NCBI GenBank assembly: GCA_944325355.1
Contig: CALUZS010000008.1
Coordinates: 1 to 64,000, forward strand
Origin: an uncultured Parabacteroides sp.
GTDB taxonomy: Bacteria > Bacteroidota > Bacteroidia > Bacteroidales > Tannerellaceae
Direction: 5' to 3'
DNA: 64,000 nt
Under the pieces are notes generated by a model. It saw nothing but the letters and a program-made list of their open reading frames with translations. It was not told the DNA's origin and ran no database searches. Position numbers and translations under genes: made by a program. Shown here piece after piece: positions 16,987 through 26,487 of the stretch. How positions within the stretch are numbered: the stretch's first letter is position 1; the number at the start of each line of letters is the position of its first letter.

Positions 16987-18930
16987 ATGAGACACTATTT
17001 CCTATTTCTTCTCGTACTCGCCGGATTCTATCCGGTGACGACAGCCGAGGCACAATCAAACACCTCCTTCCCGACAGAGGGATATGATTGTGTTACGCTC
17101 CTCGACAGTACCGATGTCTCTGTCGATGCGAACGGAAGCGGAACCTTTTCCATCTACAAAAAGGTCCGCATCCTTACCAAGCAAGGAGGACTGAACTACC
17201 GGGTTCTCAAATACGACTACGACCCGCTGACAGCTTTTGCCGAATTCAGGCAAGCGACCATCTACCGCAAAAACGGAGATATCTACAATCTCGATGTAAC
17301 GCAAGCCAAAGACTACACGGCTCCGGCACGGATGATTTATTGGGGCGCCCGACAAATCATGGTAGAGGTGGGGTACCTGGAACCGGGCGATGAAATAGAA
17401 TACAAGATACGCAAACGGGGATTCACCTACGCACTGCTCCAACAGGAAGAGGACAACTCCCGTTTCATCCCTCCAATGCGGGGGCAGTTCTATGATATCG
17501 TACCGTTCTGGGTAAACGAGCCGACAGTACGTAAAGTCTACCAACTCACCGTCCCCAAGGAGAAAGAGTTGCAATACCAATTCTACCAAGGGACGTGCGC
17601 TTCCTCCGTGCGCTTTACCGACACCGGGAAGCAGTACCGTTTTACATCGACCTGCATATACCCGTTTAAAAGAGAGCCGAACATGGTAGACCTGTACGAT
17701 GCCGCTCCCAAACTGATGCTCTCCTCCACCCCCGACTGGTATGAGAAATCCAAATGGTTCTATAACGTCAACGAAGAATACGGCAGCTTCGAACCGCTTC
17801 CCGAAGCACAGGAAAAAGTAAATGAAATTATCAAAGGGAAAAAAGGAGAAATGGAAAAAATAGCTGCATTAACACATTGGGTAGCCGACAACATCCGCTA
17901 TGCCGGAATCTCCATGGGCAAAGGGGAAGGATACACGTTGCACAACACAAAGATGAACTTCACGGACCGGTGCGGCGTCTGCAAAGACATCGCCGGAACA
18001 TTGATTTCATTCCTCCGCATGGCTGGGTTCAAAGCATACCCGGCTATGACAATGGCCGGCAGCCGCATCGAAACGATTCCGGCAGACCATTTCAACCACT
18101 GTGTTGCTATCGTGCAACTCTCCGACGGAACACTCATGCCACTTGACCCGACATGGGTACCTTTTTGCCGTGAGCTGTGGAGCAGCGCCGAACAACAGCA
18201 GAACTACCTCCCCGGCTTGGCGGAAGGCAGCGATTTATGTATCACACCGGTATCCGCACCTGAGAACCATCTTTTCTCCGTAACGGCAGAACATACCCTC
18301 AGCAGCGACGGCACGCTGGAAGGAAAAGTCATCGTTGCCGGCGAAGGGCAATCCGACCGCGCCATACGGGCAATCTTTACCACCGGATGGCAATCGGAAT
18401 GGAAAAAGAACATGGAACAGCAACTGCTGAACGTCTCCCCAAAAGCCAAATTAAAAAAAGTAGACTGGGGCAAGGATCCGAAAGCCTACCAGGAAGCGCC
18501 GATACGCATCGTCTTTGAATACGAAATACCCGACTATGCCCTGCTCGGGGAGAACACCATGCTGCTGAAACCGATGGTGATGAACAATTTCTACAACCAG
18601 ATAAAAAGTTACCTGCGCATCGACACCCGCCAGGAAACCCGCAACTACGGATTCAAAGATGCTTGTTCACGGCAAGTACTGCTGGACGAGACCATCTATT
18701 TGCCGAAAGATTATGCCCTCGAAACACCAGCGCGAAAAGACACGTTTGAAGGAAAAGCGGCATCGTTTGAAGGATATGTAAAACAAACCGGCAAACAGAT
18801 AAAGCTACATCACGAACTACGACTGAACAAACGGGTATATGAAGCCGGCGACTGGAACGATTTCCGCAAAGCTATCAATTTACATAAAGCTTACGACAAC
18901 TATTTCATCCTAAAAAAGAGAGACAAATGA
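16987..18930 (+). CDS. Secreted DUF3857/transglutaminase-like protein, catalytic triad present
   Basis: 647 residues with a signal peptide (MRHYFLFLLVLAGF.., cleavage near AEA). An N-terminal DUF3857-type beta domain is followed by a transglutaminase-like core: DRCGVCKDIAGTL (Cys), DHFNHCVAIV (His) and MPLDPTW (Asp), so the cysteine triad looks intact. A C-terminal beta-rich domain follows. Proteins of this type are common in Bacteroidetes; their substrates are not known. It starts 6 bases after menE and overlaps the next gene by 4 bases, so it probably belongs to the same transcript and works with its neighbour. Confidence 0.85.
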   Translation: MRHYFLFLLVLAGFYPVTTAEAQSNTSFPTEGYDCVTLLDSTDVSVDANGSGTFSIYKKVRILTKQGGLNYRVLKYDYDPLTAFAEFRQATIYRKNGDIYNLDVTQAKDYTAPARMIYWGARQIMVEVGYLEPGDEIEYKIRKRGFTYALLQQEEDNSRFIPPMRGQFYDIVPFWVNEPTVRKVYQLTVPKEKELQYQFYQGTCASSVRFTDTGKQYRFTSTCIYPFKREPNMVDLYDAAPKLMLSSTPDWYEKSKWFYNVNEEYGSFEPLPEAQEKVNEIIKGKKGEMEKIAALTHWVADNIRYAGISMGKGEGYTLHNTKMNFTDRCGVCKDIAGTLISFLRMAGFKAYPAMTMAGSRIETIPADHFNHCVAIVQLSDGTLMPLDPTWVPFCRELWSSAEQQQNYLPGLAEGSDLCITPVSAPENHLFSVTAEHTLSSDGTLEGKVIVAGEGQSDRAIRAIFTTGWQSEWKKNMEQQLLNVSPKAKLKKVDWGKDPKAYQEAPIRIVFEYEIPDYALLGENTMLLKPMVMNNFYNQIKSYLRIDTRQETRNYGFKDACSRQVLLDETIYLPKDYALETPARKDTFEGKAASFEGYVKQTGKQIKLHHELRLNKRVYEAGDWNDFRKAINLHKAYDNYFILKKRDK

Positions 18931-20705
18931 GACAAATATTATGTACAATATTGCTGGGAATGCTCTGTATCCTGGCAATACCTGGCAACCTTTACGCAGC
19001 CGACGAAGCCCGTTACGGGCTGGTTTCCGAAGAATGGACCTTGAATCCGGATGGAAGCAGGGAGTACCGATACCAGATGGAGTTGACACTGTTCACCCAT
19101 ACGGCAATGAACAATACCTACGGGGAGACGTTCATTGCATACGACCCGAAGTACCAGCAACTGAAAATAAACGAAGCATACACCAAACAGAAAGACGGGA
19201 CAATTATCCGCACGCCGGAAAACGCATTCGTGGAAGTACTTCCCTCCTACGCTGCGGATGCCGCATACTACAACCGTTTGAAAGAGATGGTTGTGGTCCA
19301 TACCGGACTGGAGCTTGGTGCTACCATCTATTTGGATTACACCATACAGACAAAGGTTGGCTACCTCGACAACCAGCTGGATATTTTCCGGGAACTGTGG
19401 AAAACATCGCCTGTCGAAGAGTACCGGCTCAAAGTAACACTCCCAAATGAAAAAGAATTAAAATACAGCACACTGCATCTAAAACAGCCCACCGTACAAC
19501 AGAGGAGCAATAACCTACGGCAATATACATGGACGCTGAAAAACATCCCGGCGAAACCGAGGGAAACGGGCTGTGCCGTCAAAAATGGAGACATCCCCTA
19601 TTTTCTGGCATCCACATACGAAAGCAAACAAGAAGCGTTGCAAATCATCTACCGCCAATTTAACCGGAAAGACGACATGCAACTCCAAGCATTGGCAGAA
19701 TACCTGACGGAATCGTGCGAAACGGATCGAGAGAGAGTGCTTACGTTGCACCAAGCTGTTACACGTGACATCGACTTTTCACCTGTCACTCTCGAACAAG
19801 CAAGCTACGAAATCCGTCCGGCATACGACTTGTACACCTCAGCTTACGGGACAGAGACGGAAAAGATAAACCTCCTCTGCCGGATGCTCCAAAGCATCGG
19901 CATAACGGCAGCTCCCTACGTCATCAATTACCTGCCGAAAGCGGAAACCGTCTTCTCGTTGACCCAACTGCATCCGTTCATCATCGCCAAGGCAGACGGG
20001 AAAACCTACCTGCTGAACGCCACCGGCAACTCTCCGGATGCCGCAGGCTGGTATGCCGACCGCCACGAAACAGTATCGTTCGACGGGAAAACGACCGCCA
20101 TACAAACGCTCCATACAGCTATCCATACTACGGTAACGGCATCCTTCGTAAAAAATAATGCAACACTTTGTCAGATGACGATATCCGTTCCGGAACAATT
20201 CCTGCCCTACAAAGAAAACGCCGCATCATCGCTTTCGCCAGATGTAACTCTAAGCAGTGCTACCGGAGGAAACTCCACCGTCTCCTACAAACAGGAAGAA
20301 GCCTATACCGAAACCGGCGGCATACTCCTTGTCAATCTCCCGAAACAGCCGTATACTGTTCCATTCTTACGGAACATCTGTACGGAAAGCCACCGGGCAA
20401 CGCTCTTGTCCCTGCCATACGCGCCGGAAGAGCGATACAATTATACCATAGAGATACCCGACACGCTCGTCTGCCTGACAAAAAACAGGAAAGAAACAAT
20501 AGAAAACCAGGCAGGGAAAATGACGTTCTCCATAAAACAGGAAGGGAATCGGCTCATCGTCGAGAAATCTCTGCACATCTACGAAAAAGAGATTACCCCT
20601 AAACTGTATGCCGACTTCCGGGAGTTGGTCATCAACTGGGAGTGCCAAGAGTTCCAAACACTACTGTTCAAAAAAATAAGTGAATTGTTTTTCCATGATA
20701 TTTGA
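18927..20705 (+). CDS. Secreted DUF3857/transglutaminase-like protein, triad degenerate
   Basis: 592 residues, signal peptide MRQILCTILLGMLCIL..LYA. It has the same overall plan as its upstream neighbour: DUF3857-like domain (NPDGSREYRYQMELTLF) then a transglutaminase-like fold (LCRMLQSIGITAAPYVI). At the Cys position it reads AYGTETEKI instead of RCGVCKDIA, and the Asp motif LDPTW is replaced by LLNATGN. The His region (QLHPFIIAK) survives. It is therefore probably not an active protease or transglutaminase, and may be a binding or regulatory partner. The ATGA overlap with the upstream gene suggests coupled translation at a fixed ratio. Confidence 0.8.
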   Translation: MRQILCTILLGMLCILAIPGNLYAADEARYGLVSEEWTLNPDGSREYRYQMELTLFTHTAMNNTYGETFIAYDPKYQQLKINEAYTKQKDGTIIRTPENAFVEVLPSYAADAAYYNRLKEMVVVHTGLELGATIYLDYTIQTKVGYLDNQLDIFRELWKTSPVEEYRLKVTLPNEKELKYSTLHLKQPTVQQRSNNLRQYTWTLKNIPAKPRETGCAVKNGDIPYFLASTYESKQEALQIIYRQFNRKDDMQLQALAEYLTESCETDRERVLTLHQAVTRDIDFSPVTLEQASYEIRPAYDLYTSAYGTETEKINLLCRMLQSIGITAAPYVINYLPKAETVFSLTQLHPFIIAKADGKTYLLNATGNSPDAAGWYADRHETVSFDGKTTAIQTLHTAIHTTVTASFVKNNATLCQMTISVPEQFLPYKENAASSLSPDVTLSSATGGNSTVSYKQEEAYTETGGILLVNLPKQPYTVPFLRNICTESHRATLLSLPYAPEERYNYTIEIPDTLVCLTKNRKETIENQAGKMTFSIKQEGNRLIVEKSLHIYEKEITPKLYADFRELVINWECQEFQTLLFKKISELFFHDI

Positions 20706-20706
20706 C

Positions 20707-20714
20707 TACTTTTG
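20707..20714 (+). promoter_or_regulatory. -7 box for the AT-rich cluster regulator
   Basis: TACTTTTG followed by CCGCCTGAA, 61 bases before the ATG at 20776. The next gene's promoter (22542-22549) has a very similar start region. Confidence 0.5.
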
Positions 20715-20775
20715 CCGCCTGAAACGGAAACTGGTATGGGAATAATTGTGGATAAATAATATCGGGTGTTGAAAT

Positions 20776-22437
20776 ATGAGAAAACTCATTTACTTTGTTT
20801 GTTGCATTTTTTACATTAGTTGGCTTTGTTCCTGCCAAAAAGAAAAAGAATACCCTTTTGATGAACAGATAAAAGAATTGGAGAGTAACCCGGAAGCATT
20901 TATTACCCGGATTGATACTTCCCTGATTGGGAAAATAAAAACCGAGAAGCAAGCTACTTTGTTTTTATTGAAGTCGTTGTCATTGTATCAAATAAACATA
21001 CAGGACAAACCAGACAAACAACAATTGCTTTATTGCATCAAATTGTTTTCAGAAAAAAAGAAAAGCCATGAACACTTGCAAACATTACGATTGCTCGCCA
21101 ATATCTATCGCGAAGAAGGCAATATAGAAGAAGAAACTGAAATAATAGAGCAAGCCATCCATGTAGCAAAAAAATACAAGGATGACAAATGGATATATTT
21201 CCTATATAATTATTTAAGTGACATGTACTTCAGGCAATACGATTTAGTGGATTACAGTAAATATCAATCCAAAGCCTTGCAATTTGCCGATAATATTGAT
21301 TTTTCAACAATCAATATTTCTACAAAAATCCTTATTGCCAAGAACAACATTTATTCCAATCATATAGAAAACGCCATAACGATACTTCAAAAAGTAGAGA
21401 AAGAAATTAGTGAAACAGATATAAACTATGCCAATTTTAGACGCTTGTTCGGTATCGCATACGCTCATCAAGAAAAATGGTATAACTGCGTAAAACAATT
21501 AGAGGAGTCTGCCAAATACGAAAAAAAGAGGGAAAATTTGTTTATCTGTTATACTATCCTTATACAAGGTCACTACTTGTTAGGTAATAAAGAAAAATAT
21601 ATGCAATACAAGAAGAGTGCTTTGAATATAGTGGCAGATAATGACACAAATTTCATAACAGCATACTTTTGCAAAGTTTGTGCAGATATAGCCACACAAG
21701 AAAAGAATATGAAAGAAGCGAACCATTATCTCCAATGGCAGTCGGAGATATATAATGAAATAATAAAAAAACAAAACCTCCATACCTTGGATGAAATTAT
21801 CAATCTGTATAATATAAAGCATGAAAAGAAACAACATGCAAAGACAACGGCAATATTACACTATATAATCATATTCTCTTTGCTCCTTTTAATCGTTGCT
21901 TTAATAATATATATCCATTCTAAGAAAAAATGGGTATGTCAATTGCTCCTGTTACAAAACAAGATTACTTTACTGGAACACATAGAGCAAGAAAAGAATC
22001 AAATAAAAAAAGATGCGATATCTTTAATATTAAAAGATATAGAAATATCAAAACAAATAGCACTATTGAAACATAGGCAAAAAGAAAAATTTGAAAAACT
22101 AAGCAAAGACCTTGAACGTATATTTTTTGTAGAAAGAAACCAAAAGACTCAAATTTTTAATTGGGAGAAATTCTATAAATATACAGATGTTCTATACGAT
22201 GGATTCTATACGAAACTTATTAACTCTTATCCCATATTAGCTGATAAGGAAATACAGATTTGTTGCATGTTAGTGATCGGATTCAAAACGGAAGAAATAG
22301 CAGCAATATGGCAGCAGAGCACTTTTTCTGTACATAAATACAAAACTAATATCCGGAAGAAAATGAAAGCTCCCGAAGGTGCCATTTTACCAGATTTCTT
22401 TAAGCAATTAGGACTATTACAAAACGATATGTACTAA
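20776..22437 (+). CDS. Membrane-anchored TPR regulator with LuxR-type HTH
   Basis: 553 residues. An N-terminal lipoprotein-like or signal-anchor segment reaches LCSC (Cys20). Residues of about 55-340 are helical TPR-like repeats. One transmembrane helix lies at about 360-381 (LHYIIIFSLLLLIVALIIYI). A coiled coil follows (about 390-450). The C-terminal helix-turn-helix reads DKEIQICCMLVIGFKTEEIA then STFSVHKYKTNIRKKM, a LuxR/GerE-like pattern. The plan implies a sensor outside the membrane and DNA binding inside, as in other Bacteroidetes one-component regulators. The coding DNA is clearly more AT-rich than upstream genes. It likely controls the two downstream secreted-protein genes; the signal is unknown. 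Confidence 0.75.
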   Translation: MRKLIYFVCCIFYISWLCSCQKEKEYPFDEQIKELESNPEAFITRIDTSLIGKIKTEKQATLFLLKSLSLYQINIQDKPDKQQLLYCIKLFSEKKKSHEHLQTLRLLANIYREEGNIEEETEIIEQAIHVAKKYKDDKWIYFLYNYLSDMYFRQYDLVDYSKYQSKALQFADNIDFSTINISTKILIAKNNIYSNHIENAITILQKVEKEISETDINYANFRRLFGIAYAHQEKWYNCVKQLEESAKYEKKRENLFICYTILIQGHYLLGNKEKYMQYKKSALNIVADNDTNFITAYFCKVCADIATQEKNMKEANHYLQWQSEIYNEIIKKQNLHTLDEIINLYNIKHEKKQHAKTTAILHYIIIFSLLLLIVALIIYIHSKKKWVCQLLLLQNKITLLEHIEQEKNQIKKDAISLILKDIEISKQIALLKHRQKEKFEKLSKDLERIFFVERNQKTQIFNWEKFYKYTDVLYDGFYTKLINSYPILADKEIQICCMLVIGFKTEEIAAIWQQSTFSVHKYKTNIRKKMKAPEGAILPDFFKQLGLLQNDMY

Positions 22438-22541
22438 TTACAATATTTTGTTTTATATAATTACTGATTATTAGCTGTTTAAACACGCCAATTACAATAA
22501 AATACAAAAACCTTACAAATACTAAAGATAGATTTTTCACA

Positions 22542-22549
22542 TACTTTTG
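22542..22549 (+). promoter_or_regulatory. -7 box for the lipoprotein gene
   Basis: TACTTTTG followed by CCGCTGAA. The TTG at 22547 that would open the longer frame lies inside this box, which supports the ATG at 22577. Confidence 0.5.
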
Positions 22550-22576
22550 CCGCTGAATTTTTATATTTTTCAAACT

Positions 22577-23404
22577 ATGATAAAAAGAAAAAATTATTTA
22601 GGAGTATTATTGGCGGTATTATTAGTAAGCTGCCAATGTGAAAAGGACGAAATCTTGGAACAATCGGTAATGAAAACAAGTCTGGTTTCTATCCAAGAAA
22701 ATGACTTAAATAAATCCCGTTTGCAATTGGCATTTATGCTATCACAAGCATTAAGTGGCGATTATAAAATGCAAAACAGATTGATAGACGAATGTTCTAA
22801 AGCCTTCGATGGAGATATGAATGTTTTATGTGCAGCTCTCTTTGAACCACAAAAACAAAAAGAATCCGGGTCTTTTTATTCTCTTTTACAACAAAAAGTT
22901 AATAATAATGTCATAAACAATATAAATACAGTGGATAAAGACGGAAACATTATTACTGAATATACGGAAGGAAAAGGTGCAAGAACTTTTAGGGATCCGA
23001 TACGTGGTACCTTTTGCCAAAAAAAGGGTGATAAAGTTTTTAGAGTAGTTGTAAATAATCAATTACCTATGTGGATAGAAACGTCTATGCTCGGAGATAA
23101 ATTTTTATATTATGTCCTTGAGAAAGATTCTGGGAAATCAGCAGTTTGGAACACTCCGTCTATACCTGTTAAGACCGAAGGTATTAAAGGCAAAGCTGCT
23201 TCAGATTGGATTTCGGCAGGAGTAAAAATTATAAAATTAATAGGGAAACTTCTTTATAGAGAAAATCATGATGATTATATAACAGAATTATATGATTATG
23301 TTGCTAAAGACAATGTAATTAGAGATAATTCCTTAATAAATGACAGTAATTTCAATAGATCTTTTGGAGGCTTACAATGGTGGATAACATCTCAACAAGA
23401 TTAA
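22577..23404 (+). CDS. Unrecognised lipoprotein of the AT-rich cluster
   Basis: 275 residues from ATG 22577. The lipoprotein signal reads LLAVLLVSCQCEKDE (lipobox VSC, Cys near 20). The mature part has a helical Asn/Gln/Lys-rich segment (NKSRLQLAFMLSQAL), then a region with GKGARTFRDP and an isolated aromatic C-terminus (FGGLQWWI). No family is recognised. It lies between the TPR/LuxR regulator and a small beta-barrel on the same strand, and has the same low GC as both. A surface or periplasmic role is inferred from the signal only. Confidence 0.65.
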   Translation: MIKRKNYLGVLLAVLLVSCQCEKDEILEQSVMKTSLVSIQENDLNKSRLQLAFMLSQALSGDYKMQNRLIDECSKAFDGDMNVLCAALFEPQKQKESGSFYSLLQQKVNNNVINNINTVDKDGNIITEYTEGKGARTFRDPIRGTFCQKKGDKVFRVVVNNQLPMWIETSMLGDKFLYYVLEKDSGKSAVWNTPSIPVKTEGIKGKAASDWISAGVKIIKLIGKLLYRENHDDYITELYDYVAKDNVIRDNSLINDSNFNRSFGGLQWWITSQQD

Positions 23405-23474
23405 CGAAAACATATTATCATATAATAAAAAGGACATTTTAGATTTTGTAATAATTCATCAAACAAATAAAACT

Positions 23475-24062
23475 ATGCGATATATATTATTTCACCTTTT
23501 GTTTGTATTCTCAATCTTTACAAGTTTCGCACAGAACTCAAAAGTGCAATTTGATTTATCAGCCGGTTTTGAACTTCCGGAGAATGTCAAATTAGAAACA
23601 GCAAACGCTAAAGGATATAATGTATCTTTTGACATAAAATATTACGTGCACAACCACATATACGCTTTAGGGTCTGTTTATACAGCGAAAATGAAAGGAA
23701 AAGAGCCCTGTCTTCTTTATTACGACGGAGAGGTTTTTGACGGAGAAAAACGGAACGATTTGGTAAATACCTTTTTGGGATTGGGAGCAGGGTGTGATTT
23801 CTTAAAAATAAAGAGACATACAGCCTATGTCCAAGCTTCTTTCGGTATAGCTGCTGAATATTTTGATTCGGAAAAACAAGGAAACCACATAGCGATATCC
23901 GAATTTGAACATCGAGATTATGCTATCTGGGGACTTGTAGGAAAGATTGGTTACTCGTACCGACTGAATAAATGGCTTGGCATAGGTGCTGCCTATAATG
24001 TCAATTGGTTTTATTACGATATATCCCAAGGATTCCAAGGGGGAGTTCAAGTATATTTTTAA
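23475..24062 (+). CDS. Small outer-membrane beta-barrel protein
   Basis: 195 residues, signal peptide MRYILFHLLFVFSIFTSFAQ. The mature part alternates short hydrophobic and polar strands with Gly and aromatic residues (YALGSVYTAKM, FLGLGAGCDF, VQASFGIAAEYF, WLGIGAAYNVNWFY), and the last residue is Phe (GGVQVYF), a typical BAM signal. It resembles 8-stranded OmpA-like or PorT-like barrels of Bacteroidetes. Last gene of the AT-rich cluster, 70 bases after the lipoprotein, followed by a bidirectional terminator. Confidence 0.72.
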   Translation: MRYILFHLLFVFSIFTSFAQNSKVQFDLSAGFELPENVKLETANAKGYNVSFDIKYYVHNHIYALGSVYTAKMKGKEPCLLYYDGEVFDGEKRNDLVNTFLGLGAGCDFLKIKRHTAYVQASFGIAAEYFDSEKQGNHIAISEFEHRDYAIWGLVGKIGYSYRLNKWLGIGAAYNVNWFYYDISQGFQGGVQVYF

Positions 24063-24107
24063 ACAAAGTTCATTTACATTCCAGTTTTGGAATCCGAAGA
24101 TTTCCTG

Positions 24108-24150
24108 AAAAAAGAGAGCCTGTGCCATAGTTCGCGGCACAGGCTCTTTG
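24108..24150. terminator. Bidirectional terminator between converging genes
   Basis: AGAGCCTGTGCC (24115-24126) pairs perfectly with GGCACAGGCTCT (24136-24147), with an A run before and Ts after. It serves the beta-barrel gene (plus) and the subtilase gene (minus). Confidence 0.88.
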
Positions 24151-24169
24151 CTATAATATCCTCCTTTAA

Positions 24170-26281
24170 TCAACGAACCATTATTTTCCGGACAATCTTT
24201 TTCTCCGGCGTTACGATTTGCACCAGATAAACCCCACTGGCATAAACCGGGGCATGAAGCACGTAATCGGAATTACCGCCGGATTCGCGAGAGAGATGCA
24301 ACGTCCTACCTGCCGTGTCGTACACCGTCACCGTGAAATCGCCCGGTGCAACCAACCAATGCATGCGGATTTCACCTCGCGAGCGACCGGCATACACGGA
24401 AACAGCTTCCTCTTCCGTCAGCTCCACATCTTCGATGGCGGAATCGAAGCCCATCAGATAACGCAATCCGCGATAAGCGTCAATCTTCCCGTAACCATAG
24501 GTTGTATTCGGGTACTCCATCTCTTTATCGCGCACAGCCGTATGCTGGAACGCATCCACCACCTCTTCGTAGGTCAAGTCCGGACGGGCTTGCAACCACA
24601 ACGCCAAGCAACCAGTCACAAAAGGAGCAGCCATTGACGTTCCTTGCAAGTCTCCCCAATAATAGGTCTTTCCGTTAAAGGTCGACGAATAGTTCCCGTA
24701 CCCCTCCTTTATGCTGGAACGTATCAGCTCACCGGGAGCAACAATCTCCGGCTTCAACCGCCCGTCGGCAGACGGTCCTCTACTGGAGAAAACAGAAATC
24801 TCACCCAGCGACATGCCGGTACTGCCACCTCCCCGTGTCACATAAGAGCCGACAGAAACCACTTCCTTCCCTGCCGCATCATTACCCAACGAATAGGGAA
24901 TGCCGCCATCCACTGACATGGGGTCTCCTGCTATGCTGGTAAAGCTTCCAGAGTATGCCCAGGCAAATACCCGTTCCGCTTCGGAGTTGGAAACCTCTAT
25001 CTTAAAGTACACGCCTGTTATTTCCTTATTCGAATAACAATATACTTGAGCATGGTATTTGTCATTGTTCACATTCTTCTCCGTAAATACCGAACCTGAA
25101 TAACGCTCCCGGGTGGTAGGATGTACCAGCTCAAAATTACTGCCGTCCAATTCCTCGCAAGAATAGATATCCGTGGTATCTACTGCCACCCCACTGGTTA
25201 CATCATACAGATAAACCCTTACATCAAACGGCTTGTTCTCTTCCGATGCCCAGCAATCAGCTACCGCCATAGAGGTTGCCCCATAATCATTCACAGGAGA
25301 AAGATAAGTAGTTACCGTATCTTCCGGAGACGAAGTATCCAAAAGGACGCTCACTTTGGCATCGGCATCGTTCGATGCTGCATAAACGACCAAGAAACCC
25401 GGTTCAACCATATCGTCCACCATCTGCGACAAATTGTCTGTACCGTCGTGCGGACCGAGTTGCGAGCCAAGGCTCAAATTAACCACACACGGTTCCCCTG
25501 CCTGTTGGGCTTTCTCCTTTATCCGGGCAATCCCGTCCACCACATCAGTATTCACCATTGTGGTTCCGACCAAATAGATATCGCTCTCATACGCCACGCC
25601 CTTATACATAGCCCGGGTGTTTCCGCTGCCGGCGGCAATCCCTGCTACGTGCGTCCCGTGCGTCTCACTCTCATTGTCCGATGGCGCATTTGCAATAGCG
25701 TTGGCATCGGTATATTCCGCATTATTGTTCTGGTCCCAAACATATTTGATTCTCAATTCCGACCCATCCGAGCTGTAAAACGTGGGATGCGAAAATTCAA
25801 ATCCGCCGTCCACAACACCGACAATTACATCTTTTCCTGTATAAGGTTGTTCCAAATCAATACCCCTGTAAATAGAATCGGTATTCGAATAGCGGTGCGC
25901 ATTATTCAAATCGAACGAAACCGGAGACGCCGCTTCAATATATTTGATAGACTCCAAAGAAGAAAGACGATCCACTTGGTCGATAGGAATGGACACCGTT
26001 GCTTTCATACCGACTTTTGTACGAATTTCACAACCGGCAAGCATCAATTCGTCCCATCCATCCTCAGAAACAACTTCCACAAATCCTTCCAGTTTCGGAG
26101 ATTCCTTGTCTTTCATATCTACTCCCGCCATTTGCACTTTTGCAGCGGAATTTTTTCCCCTGAACTGTTCAAGGAGAATCTTAGTGCGCGGGGACATTTT
26201 CGAATATCCCCCTCCATCTTGGGCAAGTGCCGACAAACCGATTGTCAGGACACCGGCAACCAAAAGTAAAAATCTTCTCAT
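24170..26281 (-). CDS. Secreted subtilisin-like (S8) peptidase with T9SS-type C-terminal domain
   Basis: 703 residues from the ATG at 26281; the frame opens with TTG at 26287. Signal peptide MRRFLLLVAGVLTIGLSALA. Triad: Asp158 in GVVDGGFEFSHP, His208 in ETHGTHVAG, Ser549 in GTSMAAPFVTG; all present. An insert between His and Ser contains a beta domain. The last 80 or so residues (VTVYDTAGRTL.. ASGVYLVQIVT..KIMVR) look like the type A sorting domain that sends proteins through the type IX secretion system to the surface. This is inferred from pattern. It has its own -7 box, and no secretion genes are in the window. Confidence 0.88.
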   Translation of the reverse strand: MRRFLLLVAGVLTIGLSALAQDGGGYSKMSPRTKILLEQFRGKNSAAKVQMAGVDMKDKESPKLEGFVEVVSEDGWDELMLAGCEIRTKVGMKATVSIPIDQVDRLSSLESIKYIEAASPVSFDLNNAHRYSNTDSIYRGIDLEQPYTGKDVIVGVVDGGFEFSHPTFYSSDGSELRIKYVWDQNNNAEYTDANAIANAPSDNESETHGTHVAGIAAGSGNTRAMYKGVAYESDIYLVGTTMVNTDVVDGIARIKEKAQQAGEPCVVNLSLGSQLGPHDGTDNLSQMVDDMVEPGFLVVYAASNDADAKVSVLLDTSSPEDTVTTYLSPVNDYGATSMAVADCWASEENKPFDVRVYLYDVTSGVAVDTTDIYSCEELDGSNFELVHPTTRERYSGSVFTEKNVNNDKYHAQVYCYSNKEITGVYFKIEVSNSEAERVFAWAYSGSFTSIAGDPMSVDGGIPYSLGNDAAGKEVVSVGSYVTRGGGSTGMSLGEISVFSSRGPSADGRLKPEIVAPGELIRSSIKEGYGNYSSTFNGKTYYWGDLQGTSMAAPFVTGCLALWLQARPDLTYEEVVDAFQHTAVRDKEMEYPNTTYGYGKIDAYRGLRYLMGFDSAIEDVELTEEEAVSVYAGRSRGEIRMHWLVAPGDFTVTVYDTAGRTLHLSRESGGNSDYVLHAPVYASGVYLVQIVTPEKKIVRKIMVR

Positions 26282-26319
26282 AAGCAAACTTCAATTATAT
26301 CATTTAATGAAACTCAACA

Positions 26320-26327
26320 CAAATATA
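26320..26327 (-). promoter_or_regulatory. -7 box for the S8 peptidase
   Basis: TATATTTG on the minus strand, 38 bases before the ATG. Confidence 0.45.
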
Positions 26328-26418
26328 AACGATAATTCATTAGATTAATCGCCCGGACAAAAGAAACTTTTCCCTTATCACCTGAATAACTTATTCACTC
26401 AGCCCCGCAGAAAAACAA

Positions 26419-26450
26419 AACGGGAAGAAGTGCTGCGACCTCTTCCCGTT
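26419..26450 (-). terminator. Terminator of the DUF1080 operon
   Basis: AACGGGAAGA (26419-26428) pairs with TCTTCCCGTT (26441-26450). On the minus strand it is followed by a T-rich run. It lies 37 bases after the stop at 26488. Confidence 0.8.
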
Positions 26451-26487
26451 CCTAACTATTGAATAAATTAATCTCTGACTGTGTCTG

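Noticed and set aside
25121..26269. 382-codon open frame on the plus strand opposite the S8 peptidase gene
   Set aside because: The minus strand encodes a full subtilase with triad and signal peptide; the plus frame has no family motif and is rich in His, Arg and Ile as expected for a shadow.
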